The notes beneath the pieces were generated by a model that was given only the letters and a program-made list of their open reading frames with translations, searched no databases and was not told the origin of the DNA. Position numbers and translations under genes: made by a program. From Ligula intestinalis (lineage: Eukaryota; Platyhelminthes; Cestoda; Diphyllobothriidea; Diphyllobothriidae), in contig JAYGXS010000004.1 in assembly GCA_036362985.1 (NCBI GenBank), forward strand, positions 71,357,769 through 71,421,768: a DNA stretch of 64,000 nucleotides, in the 5' to 3' direction. This document shows, piece after piece, positions 52,395 through 62,934 of this stretch (positions are counted from its first letter, which is position 1; each line of letters opens with the position of its first letter).

Positions 52395-54583
52395 ATACAC
52401 CCTCCGAGGCATAGTGCTGGTTCTACCAAAGCGCATTAGGTTGCATTTTGCCACATTGAATGGCATGAGCCAAAGGGTCGACCATTGCTCTAGTCTATGC
52501 AAATTTGCCTGGAGGTTTAATTCATCGTCTTGGTTGCGTATGACCTTCCAAAGTTTTATGTCATCAGCAAACATTGCGATTTCGCAGTCTAGTCCGCTTA
52601 TGCAGTCATCAATATATATAAGGAAGAGAATAGGGCCAAGAACAGATCCCTGTGGAACCCCGCTCTCAACTGCTACCTCCGCCGACCGCTGTTCGCCAAT
52701 ACATACGGTCTGGGTACGACCAGTCAAGAAGTTTGCTATCCACTGCAAAAGGTTTCCCCTTACCCCTATGCGGCTGAGCTTGTATAAGAGACGTTGATGG
52801 GGCACCGTGTCAAACGCCTTCTTGAAGTCTACGAAGACTGTATGCACCGTATTCCCTTCATCGATCGCTCGGGTCCATTGTTCTAGACAATAGAGCAGAT
52901 TGGTCAAGCAGGACCTTCCCCTGCGGAATCCGTGCTGCTTATCAGAAAGAAGTTGATGTTGCTCCAAAAAGTGCATCAGCTCGCGTTTGACTATGCGTTC
53001 CATAAGCTTGCAGGATATTGAGGTGAGGCTGACCGGTCTATAGTTACTTGCGGTCGCCCGACTTCCACTTTTGTGGATGGGTGAGATCCACGCTGTCTTC
53101 CAATCGGGTGGCACTTGTCCAGTATAAAGAGAAGCTCGGAAGATAAGGTACAGGAGTACCGCCAACTCTATGGCTAGCTCTTTTAATAGCTTTGCAGGTA
53201 TCTCATCCGGACCTGACGACTTCGTTTCTTTAAGCTGTAGAAGTTCTCGCAGAACGGTAGCTTCCGTGAGTGCAACCGAGTCTATGGTCTGGATCACACC
53301 CACACTGCAGTTTATAGCGGTGAACTCAGCCTCTCTCGTAAAGACCGACTGGAAGAAGCAGGATAGATGTTCCGCCTTTTCGTTAATCTCGCAAATTTCT
53401 ACACCGTCGTCTGTTTTTAGCAGAGGAATAGGGTCTCTATTTCGAGTACATTGCCTAACGTAGCTGTAGAAAAGCTTTGGGTTTCCTACTGCACTATTTA
53501 TTAGATTACTCTCGAAGTTTTGTCGGCTAATTCGTATCAGGCTCTTAACTTTGTTTCTCTGTGCCTTATACCTATTGTACGATTCGGGGGTCCTCTCTCT
53601 GCGATAGATTTTGAACAGCCTTCCTTTGCGGTTTACTTCCCTCTTTAGCGTCGGCGGTAGCCATCGAGGCCTATTTGTTACTTTCTTTACCGTGATAGGA
53701 CAGAAATCGGTAATTAGTCCGTGTAATACGGCTTTGAATGCCGACCAATCATCGAGAACGCACCCGGTGAATAGTTCGTTCCAGTCTATCTCGCTCACTG
53801 TGGTTTTCATTTGTGTAAAGTCCCCTCTCCATATGTTGCGTCTGGTTACCGCACTACGATCGGGCACAGAGAAGAGTGAATATTCCCACTGTAGCACTAC
53901 GTGATCACTTTTTCCGAGAGGTGGTAAACAATTTACAATGTCCACGCTATCAGGTGCTTTGGTAAGTACTAGGTCTAAGCAATTAGCTTGTTGCCCTTCG
54001 CGTAATCTGGTCGGATATAGGACGTGTTGCGTTAGGAAAGATGCCTGTACTGTGCGCAGGAGTCGTCGATCGAAATTTACTTCTGAGCCGGGCGCAGAAC
54101 TCACATTCCAGTCGATATGGGGGGCGTTAAAGTCTCCCATGACCATGACATCGGATCTCCTAGCAATTTCTTCGACTCCTTCTATCAGACTATTGTCTGA
54201 CTGCTGGTTGCTCGATGGTGGACGGTAGACCGCCATGATGTCAAGGGTCTGTGACCCCGGTGTTCTAACGGTGAGCCATATTGCCTCTATATTACCCGAA
54301 AGGTTTTCGGACTTGTCGGACACGAGCAGGCCGTGTCTAACATAGATCAGCACACCCCACCTGGACGCCCGACTCTATCTTTTCGGAAAACTTGAAACCC
54401 GGGGAGAGCAATTTCCTGGTCGCTTACCTTCGTGGACAACCATGTTTCTGTTATGCAGACGACGTCTGGTTCCAGTTGGCACGTAACAATCTTAAGCTCA
54501 TCTAATTTGGAGAGCAGGCTTTGTGCATTGGTGTACATGCACTTTAGTTTCTTTGTACGGTGTAACCCGGTTGTGACAGTCAC
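52395..54583 (-). pseudogene. LINE-B endonuclease and reverse transcriptase
   Basis: LKCMYTNAQSLLSKLDEL, VVCITETWLS (catalytic Glu); a frame shift at about 54350 (RPGGVC to MLIYVRHG); then TLDIMAVYRPPSSN, DVMVMGDFNAPHIDW and GKSDHVVLQWEY for the endonuclease. RT: SSGPDEIPAKLLKEL, DWKTAWISPIHKSG, NYRPVSLTSISCKLMERIV, HGFRRGRSCLTNLLYCLE, VFVDFKKAFDTVPH, GVPQGSVLGPILFLIYIDD and IAMFADDIKLW (FADD active site). The downstream frame is open for 653 codons. Apart from the single shift and the tail insertion it looks close to intact. Confidence 0.9.
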
Positions 54584-54761
54584 TTCCTGACCGTCGTTCG
54601 GAGTATTACGGTTTGGTTCAATGTTTTCTTCTGAATTATCTTCCCGTTGAAGATTTTCAGGCCTACCTCGCCATTCTTGTTCCTCGACTGTAGTTCCGCT
54701 ACTAGTTCTCGGCGTTTCAGCCGTTCCTCCAGGGAGTAGTCCGGTTGAAAAAAAAACCTCT

Positions 54762-55439
54762 TTATGCGCGTGACGAAGGTAAGTTTTTTTTAGACAGGAT
54801 TACCTGAACATGTTCCTTGTTTTTAAATACTATTTTTAGCGGTCTGGGTCGGGTCATTTCTGCAGTATCTGCCGGCCTTTTCCCGATACGAAATGACTTG
54901 AGCACTTCAAATTCTTTACCTGGCGGGAACAGATCGCTCAGGACATCGTTAAAGGAAACCAAGTTCGGATCGTTCTGGTCGTTTGAGCGGTCTGAAATGG
55001 CTTCTTTTAGCCCCTGTACAACTAGACAGTATTCATGATCCTCTCGGTGTCGTGTGCCCTTAGCAGAGGTTTTCGCCACCTTGTCTGCAGTGGGCCTGGA
55101 GCTCGAACTGTGTGGTGTGACTGCTTGGTCGGCAGAATTGTCTGAAGTTACTTCTTGCAACCCCTGAACTACTACACCATGATCACCCTCCGGTCGGGAG
55201 TCTTTAGGTACGGTTTTGGCCACCTTTGCTGCAGTGGGCCTGGAGCTCGAACTGTGTGGTGTGACTGCTTGGTGGGCAGAATTGTCTGAAGTTGCTTCTT
55301 GCAACCCCTGAGCAACTACACCATGATAACCCTCCTGACGGGAGTCCTGATGTACAGTTTTGGTCGCCTTCGCTGCAGTGGATGTGCATTGATCTGCTGT
55401 CGTCCCTTTCATCTTTGTTTCAGATGGTTGCACACTCAA
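54762..55439 (-). pseudogene. LINE-B ORF1 with three tandem repeats and RRM-like end
   Basis: 225 codons to a stop. Residues about 30-165 hold three units of about 46 residues, each with GVV.QGLQE.TSDNSA, QAVTPHSSSSRPTA and KVAKT. Then comes EFEVLKSFRIGKRPADT and RPRPLKIVFKNKEHVQVIL, the RRM-type fold also seen in LINE-A. An A8 run follows, after which another frame reads RFFFQPDYSLEERLKR and NGEVGLKIFNGKI, so the original ORF1 was longer. ORF1 proteins bind the LINE RNA. Confidence 0.8.
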
Positions 55440-55675
55440 CCCAACTTGACATATCGGTTGGTGTATGAATCATCAGAGTGCATAGCCTCAAGATATCATC
55501 GGTATTTTTGGAGGAGCAAACTCAAACGTTGCGTGTTTTTTACCATGCGAAGGTCATTTCTGCATAAATATTATGCATAAACACTTTGAATAAACGGTCC
55601 AGTTTCTACACTGCGATTTCTTGCTTGTGGATGCATGTCGCGACGGAAAACTATCTGCGTATGATTATGACTATG
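55440..55675. other. Probable LINE-B 5' flank, no gene
   Basis: No coding or element boundary recognised. Confidence 0.4.
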
Positions 55676-55770
55676 TTAACATAACCTATAAGTAAGGATT
55701 CCCGAGGGAAGCCGAAAAGTCAGGAAAATAAAACTCTTGTTCCAGTGGCCGTACCCCCTTCTTCTGTATG
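55676..55770 (+). repeat. PLE-associated repeat, copy c
   Basis: GGATTCCCGAGGGAAGCC, GAAAAGTCAGGAAAATAAAA, CTCTTGTTCCAGTGGCCG matches 10482-10530 in the plus direction. The PLE remnant next to it reads on the other strand, so the pair is inverted relative to the 9.2-10.6 kb arrangement. Confidence 0.65.
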
Positions 55771-56325
55771 GACTTTCCTGTATGGCTACAGTATACAGTA
55801 TCACAAGCTTCCAATGGTATCATGCAGACGACTTCTTTCTTGTCGAGATAGCGAAGCCTATCCTTAGGATCTAAAAGCTGGACGAGTAAAGTAGCCATCT
55901 TTTTTTGCGCTACTTTTATTTGATCGTTCCACAAGCGCCTTCTGAATAGATCAAGCACACCAGTCCTATAGTGGGGAATTAACCGTGTATTTGTTGTTTT
56001 GTACCTTAGTAAAACTATCTTATTCACTTTCTCTGGATTTCTGTTGCTTCATGTATCGGTGTACACAGACTCGGAGCCAAATATTGCGGGAGAACAACTC
56101 AGATAGAGAATTTAACTCTAGGCGGCAGGTTTTTTGTCAGAGCAGTGGGTCTCCGCTCGGCGAAGCGGATTGTTGACAGCAATCCGTTTGTGAGAGTTGG
56201 GATTGTTGATCTCATAGTTAAGAATAACTTCCGCATACGTGTCTTTGTGGTAGACGGATGTTTGTAGTGTTCCATCAGTATTTCTTTGCAGGAGAACATA
56301 CAGAATTTGGAATTTATTGTTCATT
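55771..56325 (-). pseudogene. PLE-3: RT thumb to GIY-YIG fragment
   Basis: Minus strand: DGTLQTSVYHKDTYAEVIL, NPNSHKRIAVNNPLRRAETH (PLE RT C-terminus), then a frame change and VLDLFRRRLWNDQIKVAQKK and EVVCMIPLEACDTVYCSHTG, the start of GIY-YIG. The usual YIG.TGR is YCSHTGK, so the nuclease core is altered. The rest of the nuclease is replaced by repeat copy c. Confidence 0.7.
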
Positions 56326-56736
56326 TCCTTTTCGGGTGTGAATGGAATTGGCGGAATGGTTGAGTTGATGGTATTTTATGGCGTTTCATGTCGGTCGTTT
56401 TAACGAAAACAGCTGCGCTGTAGACAAGGCAAGTAAAGTTCCTAATAATTTACCCCGAAAGACACCACTTAGAACAGCGGAAGGGTTTGAATTCGATGCG
56501 AACAACTTTCAACTGTGTAATCCATCGGATTCAGGATGTCAGCTAAGTGCCCCACAGCAATATAACGCAGGGCGGCGACTTGTGCTGCATGTACCATACA
56601 TCATCTTCCTCTGCAACTTAGGCCCGACGTCATATCCATACCATGGAACCCGGGAATCAGATGGGGCGCCAATTACTTATGTAGTAGGAGCCACCTCATG
56701 TGTGTCGCCATGACTGTCTCTTATTTAATCGAACAG

Positions 56737-56913
56737 ATGTATCATGAAGACTATATAAAAAAAGCTGCGAATGCAGCCAAACTCTCATATCAGCAGTTGA
56801 AGAAAATATCACTAAAATACATATCCTCGTTCATGGGAGAACTTTTGAGGGCAGGCACCCAGGTGAAAGACTTTCTCAAGCGTGGCCAAAAAAATAAGAA
56901 CAGTCAATTATAA
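56737..56913 (+). CDS. Candidate terminal exon of an unrecognised gene
   Basis: Acceptor-like TTTAATCGAACAG ends at 56736. The frame then reads MYHEDYIKKAANAAKLSYQQ, LKKISLKYISSFMGELLRAG, ending GQKNKNSQL and a stop. The composition is Lys-rich and helical, unlike the retroelements around it. Nothing upstream (56378-56710) gives an obvious partner exon. It could be the last exon of a host gene ending before BCS1L, or chance. Confidence 0.35.
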   Translation: MYHEDYIKKAANAAKLSYQQLKKISLKYISSFMGELLRAGTQVKDFLKRGQKNKNSQL

Positions 56914-57475
56914 AAAAGCCTCCTTTATGCATGTAGATATAATAACCAATTTAAATGAGAAAATACAGCTCAATATTGAAGCTGTTTTTGTGTTTAATGC
57001 AATTTACAAAATTTCCGAGCGTTTTCAGTCCTTTTATTTAACTTGATTGCTTAATTTTTGCTTTCGATTATATTCTAGCCCAACTTACGTTTTATTCTTT
57101 CAAAAATTTCATACAGATTTAATATTAAGTGGCTTTTATCACGATTTTAGACACATAGGAATATCCACCGCTAGCTTAGTCATGGAAAAATATATTTCTA
57201 AAGTTCCCTTTGAGCATTGGAATGTTTAGCTTCAGTTTAATAAGTTAGTAACTCTGGTGAGGTGGCATATTGCTAAAGAGTCCAGTTTTTGATTACTGGA
57301 ATTCAACTTTCAATTTCGTAATATCCCGCTGATTACTTTTTCAGTTGATCTTTAGACGTCTAAGAATCCTTGTGCATAGTTCATTATAGTCCCTCCCTCA
57401 TGACCTTGATCAGTAGCTTTTAATGTGCTATAACGAAGCCGGTTATTGCTACTGGCGTACGGCCTACATTTCCAC
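56914..57475. other. AT-rich spacer upstream of BCS1L
   Basis: About 560 bp without a recognisable gene. It must hold the BCS1L promoter; I see no clear TATA or initiator. Confidence 0.5.
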
Positions 57476-58021
57476 ATGGAGATGATCACGGATGTAGCTG
57501 CTAATGCTTTGAAGGATAATCCATATTTCAGTGCTGGGGCGGGACTTTTCGGCGTTGGCATTGGAATGACTGTTTTACGCAGATTGGGTCAATTGTCTTC
57601 CATTATAATTCGTCGAAATTTCACACTCACTCTGGAAATCGCGAGTCATGACACATCATACCCATGGGTCCTCTACTGGCTGGCCTCAAAAGCTCGAGGT
57701 GCCAATGGCAGTCGATTTAAGCGGGCTGCTGGTCAGCATTTAAGTGTGGAAACTAATGTTGTCCGTACAGATGCTGGAAGGATTCGAGCGGCTTTTAATT
57801 TTATTCCCAGCACTGGCGTTCATTTCATTTTCCACCAAGGCCGAGTTTTAAGGGTTGAGCGAACTAGATCACAGCAAACCCTTCAGGGCGCTTCAACTGC
57901 TCCATTTGAAACCGTTACGTTGACCACTTTGGGCCGAGATACGAGCATCTTTAACACATTACTTGAGGAGGCTCGCTCAGCAGCTGTGATGAAGGATGAA
58001 GGTTGGACACTAATCTATAAG
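57476..58021 (+). CDS. BCS1L: BCS1L exon 1
   Basis: 182 codons from the first in-frame ATG ([15 protein letters not shown]); a second ATG lies two codons later. Ends ATCTATAAG then GTGTGG, phase 0. Confidence 0.93.
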
Positions 58022-61000
58022 GTGTGGAAGCCATAATGGATTTCTGATTTTGATAGTTTTTCGATTTTTACTTGATAATTGCAAATGAATTGGTGATTTG
58101 GTACTTAACTACATATTTTACATTTCGGTCGATTATTTAAACAGCTAGCTGCAAATTTCCGCGTCTTAAGGTACTGACGTGGCAGTGTTTATTGTCCTTT
58201 TTGTCTTACGTAGCGCTTATATTTTTCGCCTAGGGTTTCTTGGCAAACTATTTCCAAACCTTTGTCTGTTTGTCTTCAACTACCTTACTTTGATACTATA
58301 CTGTGTTATATGCTGCACTAATCTTAATTAGGCACTTCTGTAAAAATATTTATAAAATCGTCACCATTCACTGACTTATCATGCTCCTCCATTACACTAC
58401 TGTAATCCAGGCCTTTGGGTCGGAATGGCGTCAATTCGGATATCCTCGTCCCCGTCGACCGCTAACTTCTGTTGTGTTAGACAAGGGGCTTGCCGAAACT
58501 ATCTCTTCTGATGTCAAGGAATTTATCGGTATCATGCGAGTTTTTTTCAATGAATATAGTATACAGTATTTTCCTACATATTGGATACTGAGCTTTTTGA
58601 ACGTAAAATAGAGATATCTTGAATTTTAAGACGAACGAAGTTTTTTCACACCCTAAACCCTTCGCTTCTACTTCTCTTTGATATGCTATTGAAAATGCCT
58701 TGTGCTATTAAACTTTCACTTTATTCGTAACTCTGCCGCTATCTTTAAAACCGGCATGCATCTGCTGTCTCTTTATCAATGGGTTAACTCCCGTAAACAA
58801 CGCTCTTTGTATTGAACTGTCTGACCTGACGCCTTTGCCGCGCACATTCTATCCCACATATTGCGCGCTAACCTCGTTTCCTCCATAGCTAGAAAGTCAA
58901 GCCTGGTACACTGAACGTGGCATTCCCTACCGACGTGGATACCTACTTTATGGTCCCCCAGGATGTGGCAAAAGCAGTTTCATCACAGCTTTGGCAGGTA
59001 AGTTGTGCAGTAGTCTATTATGTATATGTGATGACCAGCGTACTCCAAATATAGCAACCGATTTGAGGCTGTGACGGGCAACACCGTCTTAGCTTTCTCT
59101 CAGTTTTCCGGTTGATCAAAGATCAGCGCAATTGTCCACGCACTTGTTCTTGTTTTAATAATCAGCCACACATTTTGGTTAAAAGTCCTGGTTTTGTTTT
59201 TCCTTGTTTTCTGTAGTTTTGTAAAGACTTGCCTAGTTTTATGATACTCTCACCAAACTGACCATTACTTGCTGACCGGATTGAAACTTAATTATTATTT
59301 CAGATAATGTTTCCATTACCTGCAAGTACACGTTTAACCACATTGACAGTTCGATCGTCACAGATGATTCCGTCCACTGTGTGTCCACTCTACTCAGAAC
59401 CCATCTTGATTGGATAACATCCATGCATTGCCTATATCTTTGGCCGCATGATAATAAAATATAACTTTAATTTTTCCGCTACCATGGCTGTGGCTGATGC
59501 TGCGGAAGTACGCCGTTTTCCGTCCCCTCTTAAAGACGGGTCAAAGTGTGGCATTTTTGTTCAGTCCATTGCAGAGCCAGCACTGCAATGTCGACGCAAG
59601 ATCTATAAACTTAAGTAGCCATTGTGTTTTATTCTGTCACTTTCTTCTTGCGCAGCCAAAGATAAGGCCAACGGTTCCAAACACAAAAGGAGGGTCACAC
59701 AAAATGAAAAGGAATAAAATTCCTTTTCCGATTAGATCAACGAGATAATAAATTGGTAGGCAGAATTGAGAACTACAAGCTCCAGCACCAGATGCGTACA
59801 AAGTTGTTGGCAGTACTTGTCTCAGTGGTGTCGCGAACGGCCTCAATGGTCAACGATTTCGTAGAGGTTTCAAAGGTTGCAGACTTTTGAACTTCCTCAC
59901 CTGGGGGTCGTCATTTATGTGTTATAGCTCTTATAGTTATGTGCGTAGTAGGCAGCTCGGGTTATCATTGAGGGTTTGTCTAGGCGGTCATCTAGGGTTT
60001 TGCACCAATCCAGTCGTGCAACCCGAGCCTTTTTTAACCTCCTAGGATTAGGAACTAATGGCTTATATTTGCTGCTTGCTTCAGTTGAGACTTCTAAGCA
60101 AAATCGACTTTCCTTGTTTGACCGTCTAACTATGTCTACTCATCTTAATTTTGCGCCATTAAGGCGTTTGCTGCGATGCGTCCGTCGTACGGAGGATGGG
60201 TGGGTTTTCCGCCTGCGGTAGCAGTAAAATAGTTTGGTTTTAATTCCCACATATTTCTCCAGCACACACCGGTCTGGACTGACCAAAGTACATTTATTCT
60301 GTATAGTTGTATAACCATTTTGGGATGCTATATCAGCAGTTTGTTGTGGCAATTTTCAAAAAGTGAAAATTACGAACAAACAACCGGTTCTGTGATGCAG
60401 GTTACCACTTGGGGGCCACCTGACGCATTCCTACCCATTGGAAAATAACACAGAGAGACCTTGTCAGCCAGTTGCTATACCTGCCAGCAAGTCGCATTCT
60501 TATCGCAACTTATTCGGAGGCCGTGGAGATGTTGGTAGAATGATCATCTAATCGTGCGTGCGCTAACTGGTCACTTAGTTTTCCTCGCACAAATGCTGTT
60601 TGTTTCAAAGGTGTGAGTGTAATGACATTCGAAGTCGAACGCACCACCGAATGACGTTGCACACCATAATGAGGACATTCATAAATTCGATCAAAAAGCC
60701 GATGATTATTCCAAGCAGGTGCTACCGAGTCGAGTGTTTCTGAACATGCCATCAATTGGAATCTTAATCTCTCTGGCTGGGCCACGACGCATGCGCCATG
60801 GGTCTTGGTGGGGATAGGCCGTTTGCCTTTAAAAGGGGTCGTCCTTTGCAATCAGCTGGGAACCTTGTTTGCGTGATATTTCGCCGCAGTCACTTGTGTT
60901 ATTAAATTTTGAAAACGGGCAAAAACAGCAGAATTCATTGATATCAACATATTTCGAGACAGCTCATCAGCTGCTTTTCGTCGTTGCATAAGGATTTTAA

Positions 61001-62690
61001 CGAAGACACATACAGGAGTGGTGAATCTCACAGAATAACTGGTAACAGCAAGGAACCTGAGTCAGTTTAAAAATTAATCGATAAAGGATGGGAACGTTAA
61101 GTCAACATATGGGGAGTAGTGGATGGGAGAAGTTAACGAAAAACACGTGGGAAATTAAATTAAATGGCCAATCACCAGGGCAGTTTAAGGTTGACGACAT
61201 GATCAAGCTGCTTGCATAGGTCAGGTTTCTCCCACCGTATGTATGCAGCTTCTAAATAGCGCAGTATTCGGTTCGTTCGGGCCCGAACAAGTACTCGAAA
61301 CGCTGTTTTAACGTCGACAGAATGACCGCTGTCTAATAGATGCTTGGTAATGGAAGACCTTGGTACTCTATCTTCTTGCTTCAAAAGCCAATTGGGAAAG
61401 TGCTCAGCGGCCCTGGCTGCGAGTTGCCTTTGCGTGCGCCCAATGTATTTGCATCCGCAATTGCATGTGAATTCGTAAACACAGTTGGAGGTGGCGTGTA
61501 ATGGCAGAGCATCCTTTGGCCGTTTTAATGGAATACTTTTGGTAGAACTTAAGAAGACTAATTTTGCTGCGTTGTAGGTCCTTTCTATCGTACAGCGTAA
61601 TCGTCGTTTGATTGTATTGGAAATGTCGTCACCTTTGAATGGTAAGGATATCATGACGGGCTTTTTAGAACTGACTGTTCCAGAAATTTTGGCCGTTTGA
61701 GATTGCTGTACTTTTGAATAAAGCGTGCCGGGTAGCCACAATTGAGTAGGGCTGAGTTAAAACGAGAAAGCTCTTTTGGTAGAGTCTAACTAGAGCAAAT
61801 GTTCCTTGCTCTTTGAAAGAGGTTATGTACCAGATTACGCTTCCACTTTTCAAAAGTACCTTCACCAATTCTCTGAACCAGACCATTTTCAATGCTTTGT
61901 AATCTGCTGAAAATTGTTACAAGAAAAACTTAAAGGAGCTGGGAGATCTGCGATTCTTGAAACAAGTGAATGCTGATGTGTGGATAACTTTTTACGTTAT
62001 ATATTTGGCAAAGTGCTACGCTGTGAATGAAACTCATCGGTATGAATGGACAAAGCACTGGATACTGTTTTGAGTCCTTATTTTGTGGCAGAATTTAGCG
62101 CAAATTACAATCATTGTGCCACCGTCAAAAGCAAGTTTTCCTACTTAAGTCTGATCACAGCATTGCTTAACCCCTTTACACTCACGTACTTAATTCGGAC
62201 GGTTTACAAACGCAATCATGAGGTGCAAATTTTTAAGATTAATTTTCTGTGCTCGTACAACTTTGATAATTTGTATAGGCTGGATTTATGTAGAATCTAG
62301 GCTGCAGCTCTCATAAACATATTTTGTTTTTCGAAATGTTTTTGAACTGGCCTATATATACTGACATGCGTACTCGCAATCGAATTGCCTATCTCGCTAC
62401 GCTTATTATAACCTATCTAACTGCATGCGCAGAACTCAATCCACAATCCTTTTTGTGTTCTCTCTATTGGATGCGCCTAGAAGAAAAATAAACATTGTCC
62501 TGTGACGCCGTGTATTTCCTAGGTCACCTGGAGTACAGTATCTGTGTCCTGAATTTAAGTGAGGTGGGCATGTCTGCCGACCGATTGGATCACCTCCTTA
62601 CACACGCTCCCCTGCAGTCGATCATCCTCCTCGAAGACATCGACGCCGCCCTTCCTAGTCGAGATCAGTCTGGTGAAGCCTCCAAAACGT
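57476..62690 (+). CDS. BCS1L: Mitochondrial chaperone BCS1 (BCS1L), 5' part, continues beyond the window
   Basis: An inner-membrane AAA ATPase that moves the folded Rieske iron-sulphur protein across the membrane during complex III assembly. Exons: 57476-58021, 58411-58528, 58893-58997, 62523-62690. The first gives [20 protein letters not shown] with the single membrane segment and the BCS1 N-domain ([25 protein letters not shown]). The second gives [20 protein letters not shown]. The third gives [20 protein letters not shown] and [12 protein letters not shown] (Walker A). The fourth gives [15 protein letters not shown] (Walker B). Phases agree across all junctions. The later AAA part (SGLLNALDGV onwards) is not found before 64000, so the gene runs off the window through an RTE-containing intron. 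Confidence 0.94.
58411..58528 (+). CDS. BCS1L: BCS1L exon 2
   Basis: Acceptor AATCCAG, then GCCTTTGGGTCG. Ends TTTATCG then GTATCA, phase 1. Confidence 0.93.
58893..58997 (+). CDS. BCS1L: BCS1L exon 3 (Walker A)
   Basis: Of two AG sites 6 bp apart, only AGCTAG before AAAGTCAAGCC keeps the frame and gives [12 protein letters not shown]. Ends TTGGCAG then GTAAGT, phase 1. Confidence 0.92.
58998..60930. other. BCS1L intron 3, left part
   Basis: No second gene or element with support. AT-rich with scattered short open frames. Confidence 0.55.
60940..60970 (-). ncRNA. Hammerhead-like motif near a PLE
   Basis: Minus strand: CTGATGA (60970-60964), eight bases, GAAA (60955-60952), then ATAT-GTTG-ATAT forming a 4-bp stem III and C at the cleavage position. 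A PLE GIY-YIG end lies 200 bp upstream on the same strand, and PLEs of several animals are known to carry minimal hammerheads. Stem II is weak and the best stem I partner (CTGCTGTTTTTG) is offset by eight bases, so activity is doubtful. Confidence 0.35.
61172..61892 (-). pseudogene. PLE-4: Penelope-like C-terminal region with GIY-YIG nuclease
   Basis: Antisense in BCS1L intron 3. The 189-codon frame 61741-61172 reads [40 protein letters not shown] (GIY-YIG with CxCxC typical of PLEs), [51 protein letters not shown] and [12 protein letters not shown]. The upstream part (61892-61665) is broken. No RT palm is present. The nuclease itself looks complete, including the late Glu in YLEAAYI. Confidence 0.82.
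62523..62690 (+). CDS. BCS1L: BCS1L exon 4 (Walker B)
   Basis: Acceptor TTTCCTAG, then GTCACCTGGAG ([13 protein letters not shown]). The donor is either GTATGT at 62691 or GTGTAT at 62689; I chose GTATGT for its better match. Confidence 0.88.
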
Positions 62691-62934
62691 GTATGTTATC
62701 TCTAACTGACTGTGCTTTTCCTCTATCTCTTCCACAGCTGAACGTTTTAAGTGCGTCTTACCACACAAAACCAAATGGAAAAGGTTCTGCTGTTGTAACT
62801 ACATAGCAGCGGTTAAAGCTTTATGATTAAAATCCATTGACGTTTCGAGTACGTTGCTGCCTCCTTTGAATCTGTATCCAGTAGTGACGCGTACGTCAAA
62901 CTCCAATGGTCACAACAATTGGTGTAATACAGTA
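62691..62934. repeat. BCS1L intron 4 start with GAAACGTC repeat (minus)
   Basis: Minus strand 62850-62790: CTCGAAACGTCAATGG, ATTTTAATCATAAAGC, TTTAACCGCTGCTATG. The GAAACGTC word matches the motifs near 3.95, 10.49 and 28.92 kb, but there is no CTGATGA ahead of it. Confidence 0.4.

Larger units (their letters stand above)
50923..55439 (-). mobile_element. LINE-B: CR1-like LINE
   Basis: Minus strand: ORF1 (55439-54762), endonuclease and RT (54583-52395), RT C-terminus (52283-51697), a 3' UTR to a terminal (TTGAC)n tail at 50944-50923. One frame shift at 54350 and others near 52030 and in ORF1 are present, and a LINE-A tail insertion lies at 52331-52394. It is otherwise well preserved. The 5' end beyond 55439 is not defined. 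Confidence 0.9.

Noticed and set aside
62705..62810. Additional BCS1L exon after TTCCACAG at about 62738
   Set aside because: The translation does not match BCS1 proteins and the sequence is repeat-like.
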